DNA of 64,000 nucleotides from Lewinellaceae bacterium (GTDB taxonomy: Bacteria; Bacteroidota; Bacteroidia; Chitinophagales; Saprospiraceae): contig JACJYG010000007.1 in NCBI GenBank assembly GCA_020636215.1, forward strand, positions 372,001 through 436,000, in the 5' to 3' direction. The translations under genes and the position numbers were made by a program. The notes beneath the pieces are model-generated. The model searched no databases and had not been told where the DNA came from. It worked only from the letters and a program-made list of their open reading frames with translations. Positions within the stretch are counted from its first letter, which is position 1, and every line of letters begins with the position of its first letter. Positions 62,971 through 64,000 of the stretch are shown here, piece by piece.

Positions 62971-63078
62971 AATGGTTAAATGGCTTTATGGTTAAATGGC
63001 TGGCTTGAGCGATGGCAAGCTGGTGCATCCTTGACCAACCATTCAGCCATCCGGCTATCCGGCCATTCAGCTATCATT
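62971..63078. repeat. Inverted 8-bp array upstream of the SIR2-like gene
   Basis: Four 8-bp units of AATGGTTA/AATGGCTT type (62971-63002) and four inverted-type units of CCATTCAG/CCATCCGG (63039-63070) flank a ~36-nt spacer, able to form a hairpin. The stop codon of the upstream RT-like fragment (63067-63069) lies inside a unit. Confidence 0.8.
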
Positions 63079-63261
63079 GAATTCCTCCAGCAACCTACGC
63101 CGAAGCTGCAGCGTATCGTGCTTGCGGAGCAGCCCCCAGGAGCTGCTCATCGATTGCATAAAGGTATCCTCACCGATCAGCCCCTTGCGGAAGGCCGTAC
63201 CTTCAAGCTTCTGCTTGGAGAAATTCAAATGCATTAACAATTGCAAACAAGTGGCTTTCAA
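63067..63261 (-). pseudogene. Fragment resembling the C-terminus of a DGR reverse transcriptase
   Basis: A 64-codon open stretch. Residues after the first ~15 (GLIGEDTFMQSMSSSWGLL then RKHDTLQLRRRLLEEF) resemble the C-terminal tail of DGR-type and group II-like reverse transcriptases, where a Ser-Trp-x-x-x-x-x-x-His/Asp segment precedes LRR. No palm domain (no YADD box) occurs anywhere nearby, so only the tail remains. The first residues (MKATCLQLLMHLNF) are not RT-like and probably mark a deletion junction. Confidence 0.45.
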
Positions 63262-63327
63262 TATCTACTTTCCGTACTCCAATTAGGAGTAACCCCAGGC
63301 CTTTAAGGGAATTTATCAATCCCTGAG

Positions 63328-63600
63328 TTACATCACACTCTTATCGCCAACTAGAAAGTTGGCGGTACGGGTCGCCACCAGGTAAGCAGGGATGCCCTCC
63401 TTATCCGCCTGCTCCTTACGCCAGTCCTTCAGCCGGTTGAAAAGCAGCCGCTGGGCCTCGTCCAGTTTCCGCAGGTTGTCTTCGCTCTTGAGCACAACTT
63501 CATAAAGGATGGCCGCCGTACATAAGGCGCGCCCAATTACACTTTCCCAAATCCTTGAACATTTAAAAGGGTTGTCCACCTCTATGAATAATGGAGTCAA
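63328..63600 (-). pseudogene. HRDC-domain fragment, probable DGR accessory remnant
   Basis: A 90-codon open frame from a TTG at 63600. Residues ~45-75 (LDEAQRLLFNRLKDWRKEQA, DKEGIPAYLVATRTAN) match the first two helices of an HRDC domain as found in RecQ, RNase D and DGR accessory proteins. The final helices are missing (the frame ends GDKSVM), and the N-terminal 40 residues match nothing I know. The small size and RT-like neighbour favour a decayed accessory gene. A small intact HRDC protein cannot be excluded. Confidence 0.5.
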
Positions 63601-63731
63601 AGAGAATCAGATTGTCCAGTATTGTTGCCCAGTTTGTTAGCGATTGAAATCGCCAAAAGGAAAAATCCTTGGGCTTAAAGGAAATCCATAGGAGGAAAAA
63701 GGAAAAAAAGGTCTAACGGCACGGAAAAGGT

Positions 63732-63739
63732 TATCTTTA
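63732..63739 (+). promoter_or_regulatory. Putative -7 element TATCTTTA
   Basis: Matches TAnnTTTG at seven of eight positions, about 85 nt before the partial gene at the right edge. Confidence 0.4.
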
Positions 63740-63821
63740 TTGGCTTAAAGCAGCTATTTTCAAAAAAAAACAATATAAACACGTGTGTTGCTGCTGCTGT
63801 CCTATAATAATGTTAGACGTC

Positions 63822-64000
63822 ATGAGTATTTCCTTCCGGCTTCCTTCCATTTTACTACTTCTCCTTTTTGCTATTCCCGGATGGGTAGGAGCAAAATCTC
63901 TTTACTATCAATATGGGGGAAAGAATGTTACCCTAACGGCTACCTTAAATTCGGAGCCCCAAATGGCTAAGCCTCAACATCAATACATGGTGATTCCCAA
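63822..64000 (+). CDS. Secreted protein, 5' part only
   Basis: The frame is open from the ATG at 63822 (a second ATG at 63810 is in frame) to the window edge, 59 complete codons. MSISFRLPSILLLLLFAIPG followed by WVGAKS is a clear signal peptide with a cleavage site near residue 25. The first mature residues (LYYQYGGKNVTLTATLN) are beta-like. The family cannot be judged from this fragment. The gene starts beyond the DGR-like remnants, so it may be cargo or host sequence. Confidence 0.65.
   Translation, partial: MSISFRLPSILLLLLFAIPGWVGAKSLYYQYGGKNVTLTATLNSEPQMAKPQHQYMVIP

Noticed and set aside
62822..63327. DGR template repeat between RT-like fragment and SIR2-like gene
   Set aside because: No segment resembles the 3' end of the STAND gene and no run of AAC codons is seen.
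58441..64000. Second copy of the ssrA 3' end as right attachment site
   Set aside because: Reading both strands, I found no match to the T-arm/acceptor segment; it may lie beyond the window.

Overview
The window reads as a chromosomal segment of a Bacteroidota bacterium, most likely of the Saprospiria (Saprospiraceae/Lewinellaceae-like) lineage. The grounds are seven large secreted proteins with type IX secretion (T9SS) C-terminal sorting domains, a TonB receptor/DUF4249 pair, gliding-type SprB-like repeats, -7 promoter elements of the TAnnTTTG type, few Shine-Dalgarno sequences, and a tmRNA tag ending in AMAA. No species is assigned.

Layout. 1-7 kb: a large outer-membrane protein cut by the left edge, then a divergent secreted haem peroxidase. 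7-24 kb: housekeeping and envelope genes, namely an amidase, a FadH-like flavoenzyme, a sodium symporter with a small membrane partner, an aspartyl protease, MscS, CvpA, a SerA-like dehydrogenase, Ppx/GppA, two CBS proteins and several small lipoprotein or outer-membrane proteins. 24-31 kb: DUF4249 plus TonB receptor, a DUF2142 membrane protein and dCTP deaminase. 31-52 kb: giant T9SS-exported proteins (a delta-60 repeat protein, a novel T9SS protein, a sortilin/BNR-like propeller, a metalloprotease and an SprB-repeat protein) around a UvrD/AddA-like helicase. 52-56 kb: purC, a LYS1/alanine dehydrogenase-like enzyme and FabH. 56.7-64 kb: tmRNA followed by a tyrosine recombinase, then a convergent two-gene conflict module, decayed fragments that look like parts of a diversity-generating retroelement (DGR), and a secreted protein cut by the right edge.

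The most interesting system is at 58.85-63.6 kb. A SIR2-like protein with a C-terminal effector-associated-like domain overlaps by 4 bp a membrane-anchored nSTAND NTPase whose C-terminus is a formylglycine-generating-enzyme (C-type lectin fold) domain. The last ~30 codons of that domain look like a DGR variable region, with many NNY codons and a GC-rich hairpin at the stop codon. Upstream on the same strand lie a 64-residue fragment resembling a DGR reverse-transcriptase C-terminus and an HRDC-domain fragment. I infer a DGR-diversified STAND/SIR2 immune module in an island inserted at ssrA, whose local retroelement has decayed. No template repeat is visible in the window.

A second recurrent signal is a set of at least ten intergenic arrays of 8-bp or 9-bp units. 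Each locus has its own unit sequence but the same period. Some are built as inverted arms, and three overlap a neighbouring stop codon. Genes are often in convergent pairs separated by strong hairpins.
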